Shown here one piece after another: positions 17,068 to 25,403 of a stretch of 51,731 bases of DNA. The notes under the pieces were generated by a model. It was given only the letters and a program-made list of their open reading frames with translations. It ran no database searches and was not told the DNA's origin. Positions within the stretch are counted from its first letter, which is position 1. Each line of letters begins with the position of its first letter. A program made the translations under genes and the position numbers. Source of the DNA: JAAYCI01 sp964370445 (GTDB lineage: Bacteria > Bacillota > Clostridia > Oscillospirales > Ruminococcaceae); NCBI GenBank assembly GCA_964370445.1, contig CAYJJK010000005.1, forward strand, positions 1 to 51,731, in the 5' to 3' direction.

Positions 17068-17514
17068 ATGAAAGAAAAACACTATTTGCTCGTAGAGTCT
17101 TCGGTGGTGCCACAGGTTTTTTTACGGGTTTTACAAGCAAAGGAACTTTTGGCCAGCGGCGAAGCAAAAAATGTGTCTAGGGCTGTTCAAATGGCAGACA
17201 TCAGCCGAAGCGCTTTTTACAAGTATAAAGATTCAGTGTTTCATGCCTCTTTTGGTAGCGAGGTTATCACCCTGCGTGCAAAATTGCTGGACGAAACAGG
17301 TGCTTTGCAGGGTTTACTTTCGGCGCTCTCCAGCGTGGGCGCGGGCGTTGTCACCATCAACCAAAGCTCACCCGAAAATGGGGCGGCGGATATCGCGGTA
17401 AGTGTGCGCACAGAAGGCATGCAGTGTTCAATAGAAAAGTTGTTGGAAATGCTAAAACAACAGCGCACAGTGGTGGACATTTGGCAAAAAAATAATGAGA
17501 CAGTGCGGCAATAG
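17068..17514 (+). CDS. UPF0735 ACT-domain protein (PheB-like)
   Basis: A 148-residue protein. The N-terminal half is a small helical, HTH-like region with RAVQMADISRSAFYKYKD; the C-terminal half (about 75-148) is an ACT domain beginning with the strand ITLRAKLLDETGALQGLLSAL. ACT domains bind amino acids as regulators. The family often lies directly upstream of homoserine dehydrogenase, as here (25 bp before hom), so a regulatory link to threonine/methionine synthesis is plausible but inferred. The ATG at 17068 is preferred over the upstream in-frame start because it matches the family N-terminus (MKEKHYLLVESSVVP) and has AGAGGTG upstream. Confidence 0.9.
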   Translation: MKEKHYLLVESSVVPQVFLRVLQAKELLASGEAKNVSRAVQMADISRSAFYKYKDSVFHASFGSEVITLRAKLLDETGALQGLLSALSSVGAGVVTINQSSPENGAADIAVSVRTEGMQCSIEKLLEMLKQQRTVVDIWQKNNETVRQ

Positions 17515-17539
17515 GCTGCATAGGATAGAGGAGGAAAGA

Positions 17540-18742
17540 ATGGCTAAACTGGCAATTTTAGGCTGTGGTATTGTAGGAAGTGGTGTGCAAGAAATTTTGC
17601 GGCGTAATGCGGCTGGTATTGAGCGCCGGCTTGGCGAGAAGCTAGAGCTTGCATATGTTTGCGACATTCGAAAACCAGAGGTGGAGCTTGAAAACGTGCA
17701 ATATGTAAACAACATTGACCCCATCTTAGACGATGCGGATGTGCGTGTTGTGGTGGAAACGATAGGTGGTTTGAAGCCGGCTTATGACTATGTATGCCGT
17801 GCCTTAGATAGCGGACGCCATGTGGTGACAAGCAATAAAGAAATGGTGGCACAATATGGCGCACAGCTTTTGCAACGTGCCAAAGACCACGGAGCATGCT
17901 TTTTGTTTGAGGCCAGCGTGGGTGGAGGAACGCCCATTATCACGCCAATACACCAGTGCCTTGCGGCAAACCGTATTTATTCGGTGGCCGGCATCATCAA
18001 TGGCACCACAAACTTTATGCTGGGCCGCATGGAAAACGCCGGAATGGATTTTGCCGCCGCATTGAAAGAGGCGCAAGATCTTGGGTATGCTGAAACAAAA
18101 GATCCTTCCGACGATGTGGATGGCATAGATGCCTGCCGTAAAATTTCTATTTTAGCCTCTCTTGCTTTTGGGTGCCATGTATATCCTGAAAATGTGCGAG
18201 CTCGTGGTATTCGCAACATCACACCAAGTGATATGGCTGCAGCGAAAAAGTTGAATTGCAGTGTGAAGCTAATTGGCTGGTGTAAGCGAAACAAAGATGG
18301 AGAGCTTGCAGTGGCTGTAGAGCCGATGATGGTGCGTAGTGATGACCAACTTTCCGGTGTAAACGATGTGTTTAATGCGGTGAAGGTAGAAGGCGATATG
18401 CTGGGTGAAGTGTTGTTTTACGGAAAAGGCGCAGGAAAATTGCCCACAGGCAGTGCTGTGGTGGCCGATGCCATTGATGCCATGAAAGAGGGCGTCAGCA
18501 TTCACAAAAGCCTATTTTGGAGCCCTTCAGAGCCAAGAGAAGGATATTATGACGACGGCGAAGCCTATGAATGGTATTTACGTGCAGAAAGCACCCGAGA
18601 TATTGAACAGCTGCCAAATGCTGTGGCTGTTTCTGAGAGTGCCTATGTGGTATCAAACTTTACGGCAGAAGAGGTGAGAGGGTTCTTGGTTTCTCACGAA
18701 AACGAAGATTGCGAAGCGATGAAAATTTGGCCCAAACAATAG
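17540..18742 (+). CDS. hom: Homoserine dehydrogenase
   Basis: NAD(P)H-dependent enzyme of 400 residues that reduces aspartate semialdehyde to homoserine, the branch point to threonine and methionine. The Rossmann motif GCGIVGSGV is at residues 8-16. Later come VTSNKEMVAQYG, the substrate-binding FEASVGGGTPII, the signature GIINGTTNFMLGRM and the catalytic-region segment DPSDDVDGIDACRKI. The C-terminal tail after about residue 340 is short, so a full ACT domain is doubtful; feedback sensing may be supplied by the adjacent ACT protein. The start ATG 17540 has GAGGAGG upstream. It is followed 49 bp later by lysC, which makes a pathway operon. Confidence 0.96.
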   Translation: MAKLAILGCGIVGSGVQEILRRNAAGIERRLGEKLELAYVCDIRKPEVELENVQYVNNIDPILDDADVRVVVETIGGLKPAYDYVCRALDSGRHVVTSNKEMVAQYGAQLLQRAKDHGACFLFEASVGGGTPIITPIHQCLAANRIYSVAGIINGTTNFMLGRMENAGMDFAAALKEAQDLGYAETKDPSDDVDGIDACRKISILASLAFGCHVYPENVRARGIRNITPSDMAAAKKLNCSVKLIGWCKRNKDGELAVAVEPMMVRSDDQLSGVNDVFNAVKVEGDMLGEVLFYGKGAGKLPTGSAVVADAIDAMKEGVSIHKSLFWSPSEPREGYYDDGEAYEWYLRAESTRDIEQLPNAVAVSESAYVVSNFTAEEVRGFLVSHENEDCEAMKIWPKQ

Positions 18743-18791
18743 GGAAAAATTTTGATAAATACAACTTTAAAACGGGAGAGGAATGAATAGA

Positions 18792-20006
18792 ATGCCTTTG
18801 ATTGTGCAAAAATTTGGCGGAACTTCTGTGCGAGACACAGAGCGCCTGTTCAATGTGGCCCGCATTGTTGCGGATACCTACAAAGCAGGAAATGATGTGG
18901 CTGTGGTAGTTTCGGCACAGGGGGATTTTACCGATGTGTTGGTAGACAAAGCAGACCAAATTTCTAAACGTCCTAACACACGTGAGATGGATGTACTTTT
19001 ATCCTCCGGAGAGCAAATCAGTATTGCTTTGCTTGCCATGGCACTGGAGGAACTGGGATGCCCGGCCATTAGCCTTACAGGTTGGCAAGCGGGGTTTGAA
19101 ACCAACAGGGCCTATAGCAAAGCGCGTATTAAAAATTTAAACACCGAGCGTTTGGAAAGTGAAATTGCCAAAAAACGCATTGTTATTGTAGCTGGTTTCC
19201 AAGGTATCAATGTCAATGGAGACATCACCACATTGGGGCGTGGTGGCTCTGACACCAGTGCTGTTGCCATTGCAGCGGCAATGAAAGCAGACAAATGCCA
19301 AATTTTTACCGATGTAGACGGTGTATACACCGCAGATCCCCGCCTTGTGGAAAATGCAAGAAAACTGGATGTAATTTCGTTTGACGAAATGCTGGAGCTA
19401 GCAAGCCTTGGGGCAAAAGTATTGAATAATCGCAGCGTAGAGCTGGCAAAAAAATATGGAGTAACACTGGAAGTTCTTAGCAGCTTAGATCCTAAGCCGG
19501 GAACGATTGTGAAGGAGGTTTTAAACATGAATGAAGGAATGCTTATTAAAGGAACAGCAAAAGACACCGAGGTAACGGCAGTTACCTTAACCGACGTGGC
19601 GGATGAGCCGGGTGTTAACTTTAAAATTTTCTCATTAATTAGCCAACATAAAATCAATGTGGATATCATTTTGCAAGCCTCTGGTCGTGGTGGCAATATG
19701 GACGTTATTTTTACCGTTCCTAAGGGAGATGCTGAAGTTGTAAAAGATTTATTGAACGAGAACTTGGCCTTGTTCCAAGCTGGTGGTGTTACCATCGATA
19801 ATTCATTGGCAAAAGTGAGCATTGTGGGCGCCGGCATGCAAAGTCATTCGGGCGTTGCTGCGCGCATGTTTGAAGCTTTGGCCGATTCCAGCATCAACAT
19901 TCGCATGGTTTCCACCAGTGAAATCAAAATTTCTGTGCTCATTGCAAAAGAAGATGCAGATCGTGCAGTGCAAGCCATTCATGGTGCGTTTGACGAGCTG
20001 AGCTAA
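18792..20006 (+). CDS. lysC: Aspartate kinase
   Basis: Enzyme of 404 residues that phosphorylates aspartate with ATP, the first step to lysine, threonine and methionine. It opens with the kinase motif VQKFGGTSV and has GRGGSDTSAVAIAAA for nucleotide binding and FTDVDGVYTADPRLV. Two C-terminal ACT domains (from about residue 255) carry the regulatory sites, with a VSIVGAGMQSHSGVAARMFEAL segment. Length and layout are those of the monofunctional, ACT-regulated Gram-positive type. I favour ATG 18792, since GGGAGAGG ends 9 nt upstream; ATG 18783 would be too close to it. It follows hom in the same unit. Confidence 0.96.
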   Translation: MPLIVQKFGGTSVRDTERLFNVARIVADTYKAGNDVAVVVSAQGDFTDVLVDKADQISKRPNTREMDVLLSSGEQISIALLAMALEELGCPAISLTGWQAGFETNRAYSKARIKNLNTERLESEIAKKRIVIVAGFQGINVNGDITTLGRGGSDTSAVAIAAAMKADKCQIFTDVDGVYTADPRLVENARKLDVISFDEMLELASLGAKVLNNRSVELAKKYGVTLEVLSSLDPKPGTIVKEVLNMNEGMLIKGTAKDTEVTAVTLTDVADEPGVNFKIFSLISQHKINVDIILQASGRGGNMDVIFTVPKGDAEVVKDLLNENLALFQAGGVTIDNSLAKVSIVGAGMQSHSGVAARMFEALADSSINIRMVSTSEIKISVLIAKEDADRAVQAIHGAFDELS

Positions 20007-20031
20007 GTGGTTTTTTATAAGGTGTAAAATC

Positions 20032-20060
20032 TTGCCATTGCCCGTGCTCCGTGTTATAAT
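20032..20060 (+). promoter_or_regulatory. Strong sigma-A-type promoter of the VanY-like gene
   Basis: TTGCCA (20032-20037), exactly 17 bp, TATAAT (20055-20060). It separates the next gene from the hom-lysC unit. Confidence 0.75.
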
Positions 20061-20107
20061 GAGCAAATAGTTTTGAAAATGTAAAATGAATTGCGTGGGA
20101 GATAAGA

Positions 20108-21001
20108 ATGCCGGTGGACAAACAGCAAAATCTTAGCCCCGAGGAAATGGAGTATCGTAGGCGTCAGGCCTTACGAAGCCAAAAAAGAAAAAAACAACGT
20201 AGACAACAACTTTTGGTGCTGGGTGCATGCCTTGTTGGGGTTTTGTTGGTGGTGGCCATGGTGGTGATGATGTTTCGTTCTATTTTATCGCCACAGCCTC
20301 GCACCGCTGAAGCGGAAGCAAGTTCCTTAGTTTCGCCGTCACAGGCGGTAACAGCGGCAACACCTGCAGCGGCAGACCCAAGTGCTTGGAATTTGTTGTT
20401 AATTAACCAAAATAACCCAATGCCACAGGGGTTTGCCCCAGAGCTTGGCACCTATGACCAAGATGGTGTGCTTCACTATTTTGATGCGCGTGCGTTGCCT
20501 GATTTACAACGGTTGATTTCTGATTGTAATGCGGTAGAAGGCAATACCTTGCGTGTATTATGGACGGCGCCGGGTGAAGAAAGGCAAAACGAACGTTACC
20601 AAAATTTGGTAGACACCTATATTGCCCAAGGTTATGATGCAACCGAGGCAGATACTTTGGCCAGGCGAGCAGAGCCACCTTATGGATATAACGACAGACA
20701 AACATGTTTGTCTGTGGATTTTGGCTCAGCCACTGTGACAGAAGGCGTGCAAGCGTTTGAACAAACACCGGAATATGCATGGCTGGTTGCCAATGCGGCA
20801 AATTACGGGTTCATCCTACGTTTTCCAAGCAATAAGGCAGAGATTACAGGCATTGATTTTCAGCCGTATCATTTCCGTTATGTTGGCGTAGCAGATGCGC
20901 AGGCCATCACAGGAAGTAGCATTTGTTTAGAGGAGTATGTGGCAGTTCAGCCTGCTACACCACCGGCTGGGCTTTCCAGTTCAAGTGAGGTGGCCCCATA
21001 A
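20108..21001 (+). CDS. VanY/LdcB-like M15B protein with degenerate active site
   Basis: Membrane-anchored protein of 297 residues: a basic N-terminus, one helix (about 35-58), a Ser/Ala linker and a C-terminal domain of the D-alanyl-D-alanine carboxypeptidase M15B fold. The fold markers are clear: NPMPQGFAPEL, EYAWLVANAANYGFILRFP, NKAEITGI and HFRYVG. However, the SxHxxGxAxD zinc motif reads NDRQTCLSVD (195-204), so the zinc-ligand His is Arg197, and the ExWH motif reads QPYH (252-255), so the catalytic Glu is Gln252. Asp204 and His255 remain. It is therefore probably not an active zinc carboxypeptidase but may bind peptidoglycan stem peptides. It has its own promoter and terminator. Confidence 0.88.
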   Translation: MPVDKQQNLSPEEMEYRRRQALRSQKRKKQRRQQLLVLGACLVGVLLVVAMVVMMFRSILSPQPRTAEAEASSLVSPSQAVTAATPAAADPSAWNLLLINQNNPMPQGFAPELGTYDQDGVLHYFDARALPDLQRLISDCNAVEGNTLRVLWTAPGEERQNERYQNLVDTYIAQGYDATEADTLARRAEPPYGYNDRQTCLSVDFGSATVTEGVQAFEQTPEYAWLVANAANYGFILRFPSNKAEITGIDFQPYHFRYVGVADAQAITGSSICLEEYVAVQPATPPAGLSSSSEVAP

Positions 21002-21030
21002 GTTCAGTAGCAAGAATTAGAATCATATAA

Positions 21031-21058
21031 AACAAAGCCGCCGAAAGGCGGTTTTGTT
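21031..21058. terminator. Terminator after the VanY-like gene
   Basis: AACAAAGCCGCC and GGCGGTTTTGTT around a GAAA tetraloop. Confidence 0.9.
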
Positions 21059-21256
21059 AGCAAAAAGAACTATATGATGTTACGTTGTGTTATAAATGCT
21101 GTATTTGCAAAAACTTTGTTTTTTGGTTTTTGCAAAATATCTGTATGTGCACCAGTTAGGCTCTCTTGTGAGTTTTTTTCTTAGGGCACAAAGCGAGCAC
21201 AGAATATGTTGACGTCGCCATTTAAAGGCAAAGATTCCATAAAAAAAGGAGCAATT

Positions 21257-22522
21257 ATGTTTCGACAAGAAATTGGGCATGGGGTGTATTTAACATCGGT
21301 GCCGGGCGAAAAATTCAAACGCAATATACTGGTGATTCATTTGGTGGTGCCTGGAGATCGCAACAGGGCAAATGAATTGGCCTTGTTACCACATGTGCTA
21401 GAACGCCGCTGTGCTGCAATTTCAGACCCTATGGCACTTTCACGTAGGTTGTTTGATTTATATGGTGCAGATTTAAGTGCCGAAAGTTACACGGCAGGCG
21501 CCAATCGTGTGCTAACCTTTGCGGTGTCTGGCTTAAAAAACGAGTATGCTTTGGCCAATGAAGATTTGGAAAGCGCCTACTTGGAGCTTTGTTGCAACAT
21601 GTTGTTTGAACCCGTGTTAGAAGATGGTGTTTTTGCCACTTTGGATGTAGATATAGAGAGGGCAAAGCAAATCGATTTTTTGCGCAGTGAGCTTAACGAT
21701 AAACGAAGCTATTGCCTGCGTCAAGCGGGGCGGATTCTCTATGGAAAAACAGCTTTGGGCATTGAGTCGTCCGGCTATCTTGATGAAATGGAAAAAGTGA
21801 CACCAAGCAGCCTTTATGAGGCGTATGAGGAACTTGTGCAAACCGCCCAGTTTGAGGTGATTTGCTGTGGGATGGATGCTAAAAAGGTGAAAGCAGGCAT
21901 AGAGCGTTATTTGAACAAAAGAAAACGTGCACCCATTTCGCCTGTTGCGCGCATGGTAGTAAAGGCATCGCATGGTTTTGAAAGCAAAAGTGAAAGTTTA
22001 GATACAGCGCAAGGGAAGCTGTGCATGATTTTAACAAGTGGAGAACAGGCAAATGCCAGGCAAGATGCGGTGATGCGCATGGCAAGCGCTTTGCTGGGGG
22101 GCTTACCCACAAGTCGCCTATTTATGAATGTGCGCGAAAAACAAAGTTTATGCTATTATTGCACATCCTCTTATACACCGTTGCGAGGAACGATAACCAT
22201 GGATAGTGGTGTGGAGCACAAAGATGCAAAACGTGCGGCACAAGCAATGTTGCATGAGCTGGATTGCCTACAAAAAGAACCTGTGACAGAGTCCGAATTG
22301 GCAGCGGCAAAGCTTGCTATTAAAAATGCATTTTTGGCGGCAAAAGATAACCCCGATGCCTTGGTGAGTTGGGTGTTTAATGAACAATTGCGTGAGACAG
22401 GCCTTAGCTTAGATGAAGAGATGGAATTGATTGAATCTGTTTGTGCTGAAGAAGTAAGAGCAGCTCTTGCGGCTTTTACACCGGCGGTGCAATATGTGCT
22501 TACAAGCAAGGAGGGTGTATAA
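21257..22522 (+). CDS. M16 peptidase-like protein, inactive subunit (YmfF-like)
   Basis: Protein of 421 residues of the insulinase/M16 family and of the Clostridia/Bacillus YmfF group. The region that carries HxxEH in active members reads HVLERR here (residues 46-51): His46 and Glu49 remain but the second His is Arg. It lacks a usable zinc site, as is usual for this partner. It overlaps the next gene by one base (TAATG), so the two are translationally coupled, and probably form a heterodimer with one active and one inactive subunit, like mitochondrial processing peptidase. Related genes in Bacillus are linked to EF-P modification; that role is not proven here. AAAGGAG precedes ATG 21257. Confidence 0.88.
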   Translation: MFRQEIGHGVYLTSVPGEKFKRNILVIHLVVPGDRNRANELALLPHVLERRCAAISDPMALSRRLFDLYGADLSAESYTAGANRVLTFAVSGLKNEYALANEDLESAYLELCCNMLFEPVLEDGVFATLDVDIERAKQIDFLRSELNDKRSYCLRQAGRILYGKTALGIESSGYLDEMEKVTPSSLYEAYEELVQTAQFEVICCGMDAKKVKAGIERYLNKRKRAPISPVARMVVKASHGFESKSESLDTAQGKLCMILTSGEQANARQDAVMRMASALLGGLPTSRLFMNVREKQSLCYYCTSSYTPLRGTITMDSGVEHKDAKRAAQAMLHELDCLQKEPVTESELAAAKLAIKNAFLAAKDNPDALVSWVFNEQLRETGLSLDEEMELIESVCAEEVRAALAAFTPAVQYVLTSKEGV

Positions 22523-23796
22523 TGCCGAATTTTTTGCCAAAAGCAGCACAAAAAGCACTACAATTTGAGGAGAAAATTTTGCCCAATGGCTTTGGTGTGC
22601 GCTTGTTATCTATGCCGGGCTATGGCGCAGTACATGCTATTTATGCCACGCATTTTGGCTCGGTAGATAGAGCCTATGACCATGGAGAGGGACGCACAGA
22701 GCTTCCGGCCGGAATGGCACATTTTTTAGAACACAAAATGTTTGAAAATGCAGACGGGGTAGATGCGTTTGAGCTGTTTGCAAAAACCGGTGCCTCTGCC
22801 AACGCATATACAAGTTTTGAGCAAACCAGTTATATTTTTACAGCAACGAGCCTTTTGGACGAAAACCTAGACATTTTACTTTCGTTTGTGGGCAGCCCGC
22901 ATTTTACAAAACAAACGGTAGAAAAAGAGCAAGGCATCATAGGGCAAGAAATTAAAATGTATGACGACCATGCCGAGATTCGGTGTTTGTTTGCATTGCT
23001 CTCTTGTCTTTACAAAAACCACCCGGTGAAAGATGACATCGTGGGAACGGTGGAAACCATTGCCGACATTACGCCGGAGCTTTTGTACGATAGTGTAAAA
23101 GCGTTTTATCAACCTGCCAATATGGCTCTTTGTGTGGCAGGAGATTTAACGATGGAACAGGTTCTTTCGGCTGTAGAAAGAGCCGGGATTGACAAACTGG
23201 ACGGCCGCAAAATAAAGCGGTTTTTGCAAGAAGAGCCACTTGGTGTGGCCGAAAAGGAGTGCATCTTTACGATGCCGGTGGCCATGCCGCTGTTTGCTTT
23301 GGGTTTTAAAGAGGTGCCGGCAGGAGAAGACAGCACAAGGCAAGAGGTGATTTGCGATTTGCTGGCAGAGCTTCTTTGTGGAGAAAGCAGCAAGTTGTAT
23401 CGAAGATTGTATGATAATGGCCTTGTACAACCCGGGTTTGGCGCAGAGTTTGGTTGCTTTACGGATTGCCTGCATTTTATTTTTTCAGGTGAGAGCGAGC
23501 AACCAGAGGAAGTGCGTCAACAAATTCTGCTAGAAATTGAACAAATGCGAAAGCAAGGTGTGGACAAAGAGCAGTTTGAAACGTGCCGCCGCATGATGTA
23601 TGGAGAGGCCATCGGCGATTTGGAAAGTGTAGAGCGAGTGGCCGCAATGCTCACCTCCAGCTATTTCCGAAAACGAACTCCGGCCGATGCATTGGCCTTG
23701 CTTGCCACCATAACCGTAGAAGATATTGATGAGGCGTTGCAAGAGCTTTTACAAGAAGAGCGCAGTGCTTTTGTGATCGTACGACCCGAAGAATAA
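22522..23796 (+). CDS. M16 zinc peptidase (YmfH-like)
   Basis: Protein of 424 residues with an intact M16 zinc motif HFLEH (67-71) in GMAHFLEHKMFEN, a downstream Glu-rich helix KEQGIIGQEIKMYDDH supplying the third ligand, and a C-terminal pseudo-symmetric domain. It is cytoplasmic, without signal peptide. It follows the inactive partner with a 1-bp overlap and precedes lgt by 20 bp; this order (two M16 proteins then Lgt) recurs in Clostridia. Substrate unknown. The start ATG is fixed by the TAATG overlap and the upstream GGAGGG. Confidence 0.92.
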   Translation: MPNFLPKAAQKALQFEEKILPNGFGVRLLSMPGYGAVHAIYATHFGSVDRAYDHGEGRTELPAGMAHFLEHKMFENADGVDAFELFAKTGASANAYTSFEQTSYIFTATSLLDENLDILLSFVGSPHFTKQTVEKEQGIIGQEIKMYDDHAEIRCLFALLSCLYKNHPVKDDIVGTVETIADITPELLYDSVKAFYQPANMALCVAGDLTMEQVLSAVERAGIDKLDGRKIKRFLQEEPLGVAEKECIFTMPVAMPLFALGFKEVPAGEDSTRQEVICDLLAELLCGESSKLYRRLYDNGLVQPGFGAEFGCFTDCLHFIFSGESEQPEEVRQQILLEIEQMRKQGVDKEQFETCRRMMYGEAIGDLESVERVAAMLTSSYFRKRTPADALALLATITVEDIDEALQELLQEERSAFVIVRPEE

Positions 23797-23816
23797 AAAC
23801 AAGAAGAGGACATTCT

Positions 23817-25004
23817 ATGACAAATCTTGTGCAGTTTCCGGCCCTTGGTTTAGAATTTGAAATTTCGCGTGTGGCTTTTAGTGTGTTTGGGGTATCCATT
23901 TATTGGTATGGATTGCTTATTGGCCTTGGCGTTTTGCTTGGCATTTTATTTTTGGTAAAGCAGGCACCAAGTTTTGGTGTAGATCCTGATAGAATGATAG
24001 ATGTGATTTTGATTGGGCTCGTTTTTGGCATTGTGGGCGCAAGGCTTTATTATGTGTTGTTTGTAAGCAATATCGAATATGAAACATTATGGGATATCAT
24101 CAATTTACGAGATGGTGGGCTTGGCATCTATGGGGGCATTATTTTTGGCTTTCTTGGGGCTTTAATTGGCTGCAAATGGAGAAAAGTGCCTATTTTGCCC
24201 ATGTTCGACCTAGTAGCTATGGGCTTTTTGATTGGTCAATCTTTAGGCCGATGGGGCAATTTTTTCAACCAAGAAGCTTTTGGTGTAAACACAAGCTTGC
24301 CGGTTGGCATGATAAGTGAAAGTACCACAGCCTATCTATCTTTTCAGCAAACATTTTTGCTAGAGCAAGGCATTGTGGTAGATCCTATGCTGCCGGTGCA
24401 CCCAACATTTTTATATGAAAGTCTCTGGTGTGCGCTTGGCTTTTTGTTGCTATTTCTCTATCGCAAACACCGTCGCTTCAATGGAGAAATGGCATTGTTT
24501 TATGTAATGTGGTATGGTGTGGGCCGCTTTTTCATCGAGGGCTTGCGCACGGACTCTCTCATGTTTATGGGGTTGCGCGTTAGCCAAATCGTGGCGGCAG
24601 TTTCTGTTTTGTGTGCACTTGGTATATGGGTTGCCGTGCGCACACGTTTGGGCAATAAACCATTGCAAATCTCCGAAATTCCACCGCGCACCATGAATGT
24701 AACGGTAGTGGATGAAGAGGGCGAAGAACGTGTGGAAATTAGCTGGCCGGCAACCGAGCCGACACCCAATAAAGAACGTCGCCTTGAAATGGCAAAAGAG
24801 GCGTTGCAAAAGCAAAAAAATGCGCTTGAAATAGACGAAGAAGAAACTGAAAAAAGTGGCAAAGATAGCAAAGAAGAAAGCCCGGTTGAGGAGTTGCAAG
24901 AAAAAGAAAAAGAAAAAGAAAAAGATAAAGAAAAAGAAAAAGATAAAGAAAAAGAAAAAGATAAAGAAAAAGATAAAGAAAAAGATAAAGAAAAAGAGGC
25001 GTAG
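23817..25004 (+). CDS. lgt: Prolipoprotein diacylglyceryl transferase with Lys/Glu tail
   Basis: Lgt transfers diacylglycerol to the lipobox Cys of prolipoproteins in the membrane. About seven hydrophobic helices span residues 1-270. Conserved parts are GGLGIYGGI, the signature GRWGNFFNQEAFG, HPTFLYES and the GVGRFFIEGLRTDSL region. The catalytic core ends near residue 280, the usual length. After it come about 115 further residues: a charged linker, then a nearly pure KE/KD repeat (residues 360-394, DNA 24895-24999, all purine on this strand). No standard Lgt has such a tail. It should lie in the cytoplasm. It serves at least two lipoproteins in this window (26288 and 31437). Confidence 0.96.
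   Translation: MTNLVQFPALGLEFEISRVAFSVFGVSIYWYGLLIGLGVLLGILFLVKQAPSFGVDPDRMIDVILIGLVFGIVGARLYYVLFVSNIEYETLWDIINLRDGGLGIYGGIIFGFLGALIGCKWRKVPILPMFDLVAMGFLIGQSLGRWGNFFNQEAFGVNTSLPVGMISESTTAYLSFQQTFLLEQGIVVDPMLPVHPTFLYESLWCALGFLLLFLYRKHRRFNGEMALFYVMWYGVGRFFIEGLRTDSLMFMGLRVSQIVAAVSVLCALGIWVAVRTRLGNKPLQISEIPPRTMNVTVVDEEGEERVEISWPATEPTPNKERRLEMAKEALQKQKNALEIDEEETEKSGKDSKEESPVEELQEKEKEKEKDKEKEKDKEKEKDKEKDKEKDKEKEA
24895..24999 (+). repeat. Purine-only microsatellite in the lgt 3' end
   Basis: About 100 bp of GAAAAA and GATAAA hexamers in the reading frame, encoding alternating Lys with Glu or Asp. Such tracts change length by slippage in whole or partial units, so the C-terminus may vary between strains. 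Confidence 0.9.
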
Positions 25005-25007
25005 CAT

Positions 25008-25172
25008 ATGGAAGCGATGGGGATGGTTATCGAACGAAACCTTACCGAAACATCGTCACAAGCCACCGGTACATCGGGTGATACCATTAATTTGGTGTTT
25101 ATTTTGGCATTTGCTTTGTTTATTTCTTATCTTGCCATGAGAATTGCGCGCCGCGGTGGGAAGCGAAAATGA
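25008..25172 (+). CDS. 54-residue single-helix membrane protein
   Basis: A short gene 3 bp after lgt, with GAGGCG (24995-25000) as ribosome site. It encodes a 20-residue polar start, a Thr/Ser/Gly-rich stretch (TETSSQATGTSGDT), one hydrophobic helix (about 28-44) and a very basic end (RIARRGGKRK). The Thr-Gly then helix then Arg/Lys tail recalls a sortase sorting signal, but no LPXTG is present. Coding is supported by position, ribosome site and the membrane-protein pattern. Function unknown; I do not recognise a family. Confidence 0.6.
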   Translation: MEAMGMVIERNLTETSSQATGTSGDTINLVFILAFALFISYLAMRIARRGGKRK

Positions 25173-25205
25173 TGTAAACATGAAAGATTTTTCAAACAAA
25201 AACTC

Positions 25206-25236
25206 AAAGGCACCTTTTATACTAAGGTGTCTTTTT
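25206..25236 (+). terminator. Terminator after the lgt operon
   Basis: AAAGGCACCTT and AAGGTGTCTTT pair around a 7-nt loop (one G-T pair), followed by TTTTTTG. Confidence 0.85.
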
Positions 25237-25314
25237 TGTTTTTGAATTTTTAGCATAACAAACAATTTTTAATAAGAATGTGTGGATTTGCTAGGCACAC
25301 AGGTTACTTTATGA

Positions 25315-25322
25315 TATAATAG
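25315..25322 (+). promoter_or_regulatory. Extended -10 promoter of the YqeB-like gene
   Basis: TGATATAAT with TATAAT at 25317-25322; no clear -35 at standard spacing. Confidence 0.5.
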
Positions 25323-25403
25323 AACAAGAATTACCTAGCAAATTACTGGAAAACAATGGGCTTTGCAATAGCAAACATGATGGGATTGTGATGGAGGTTC
25401 TAT

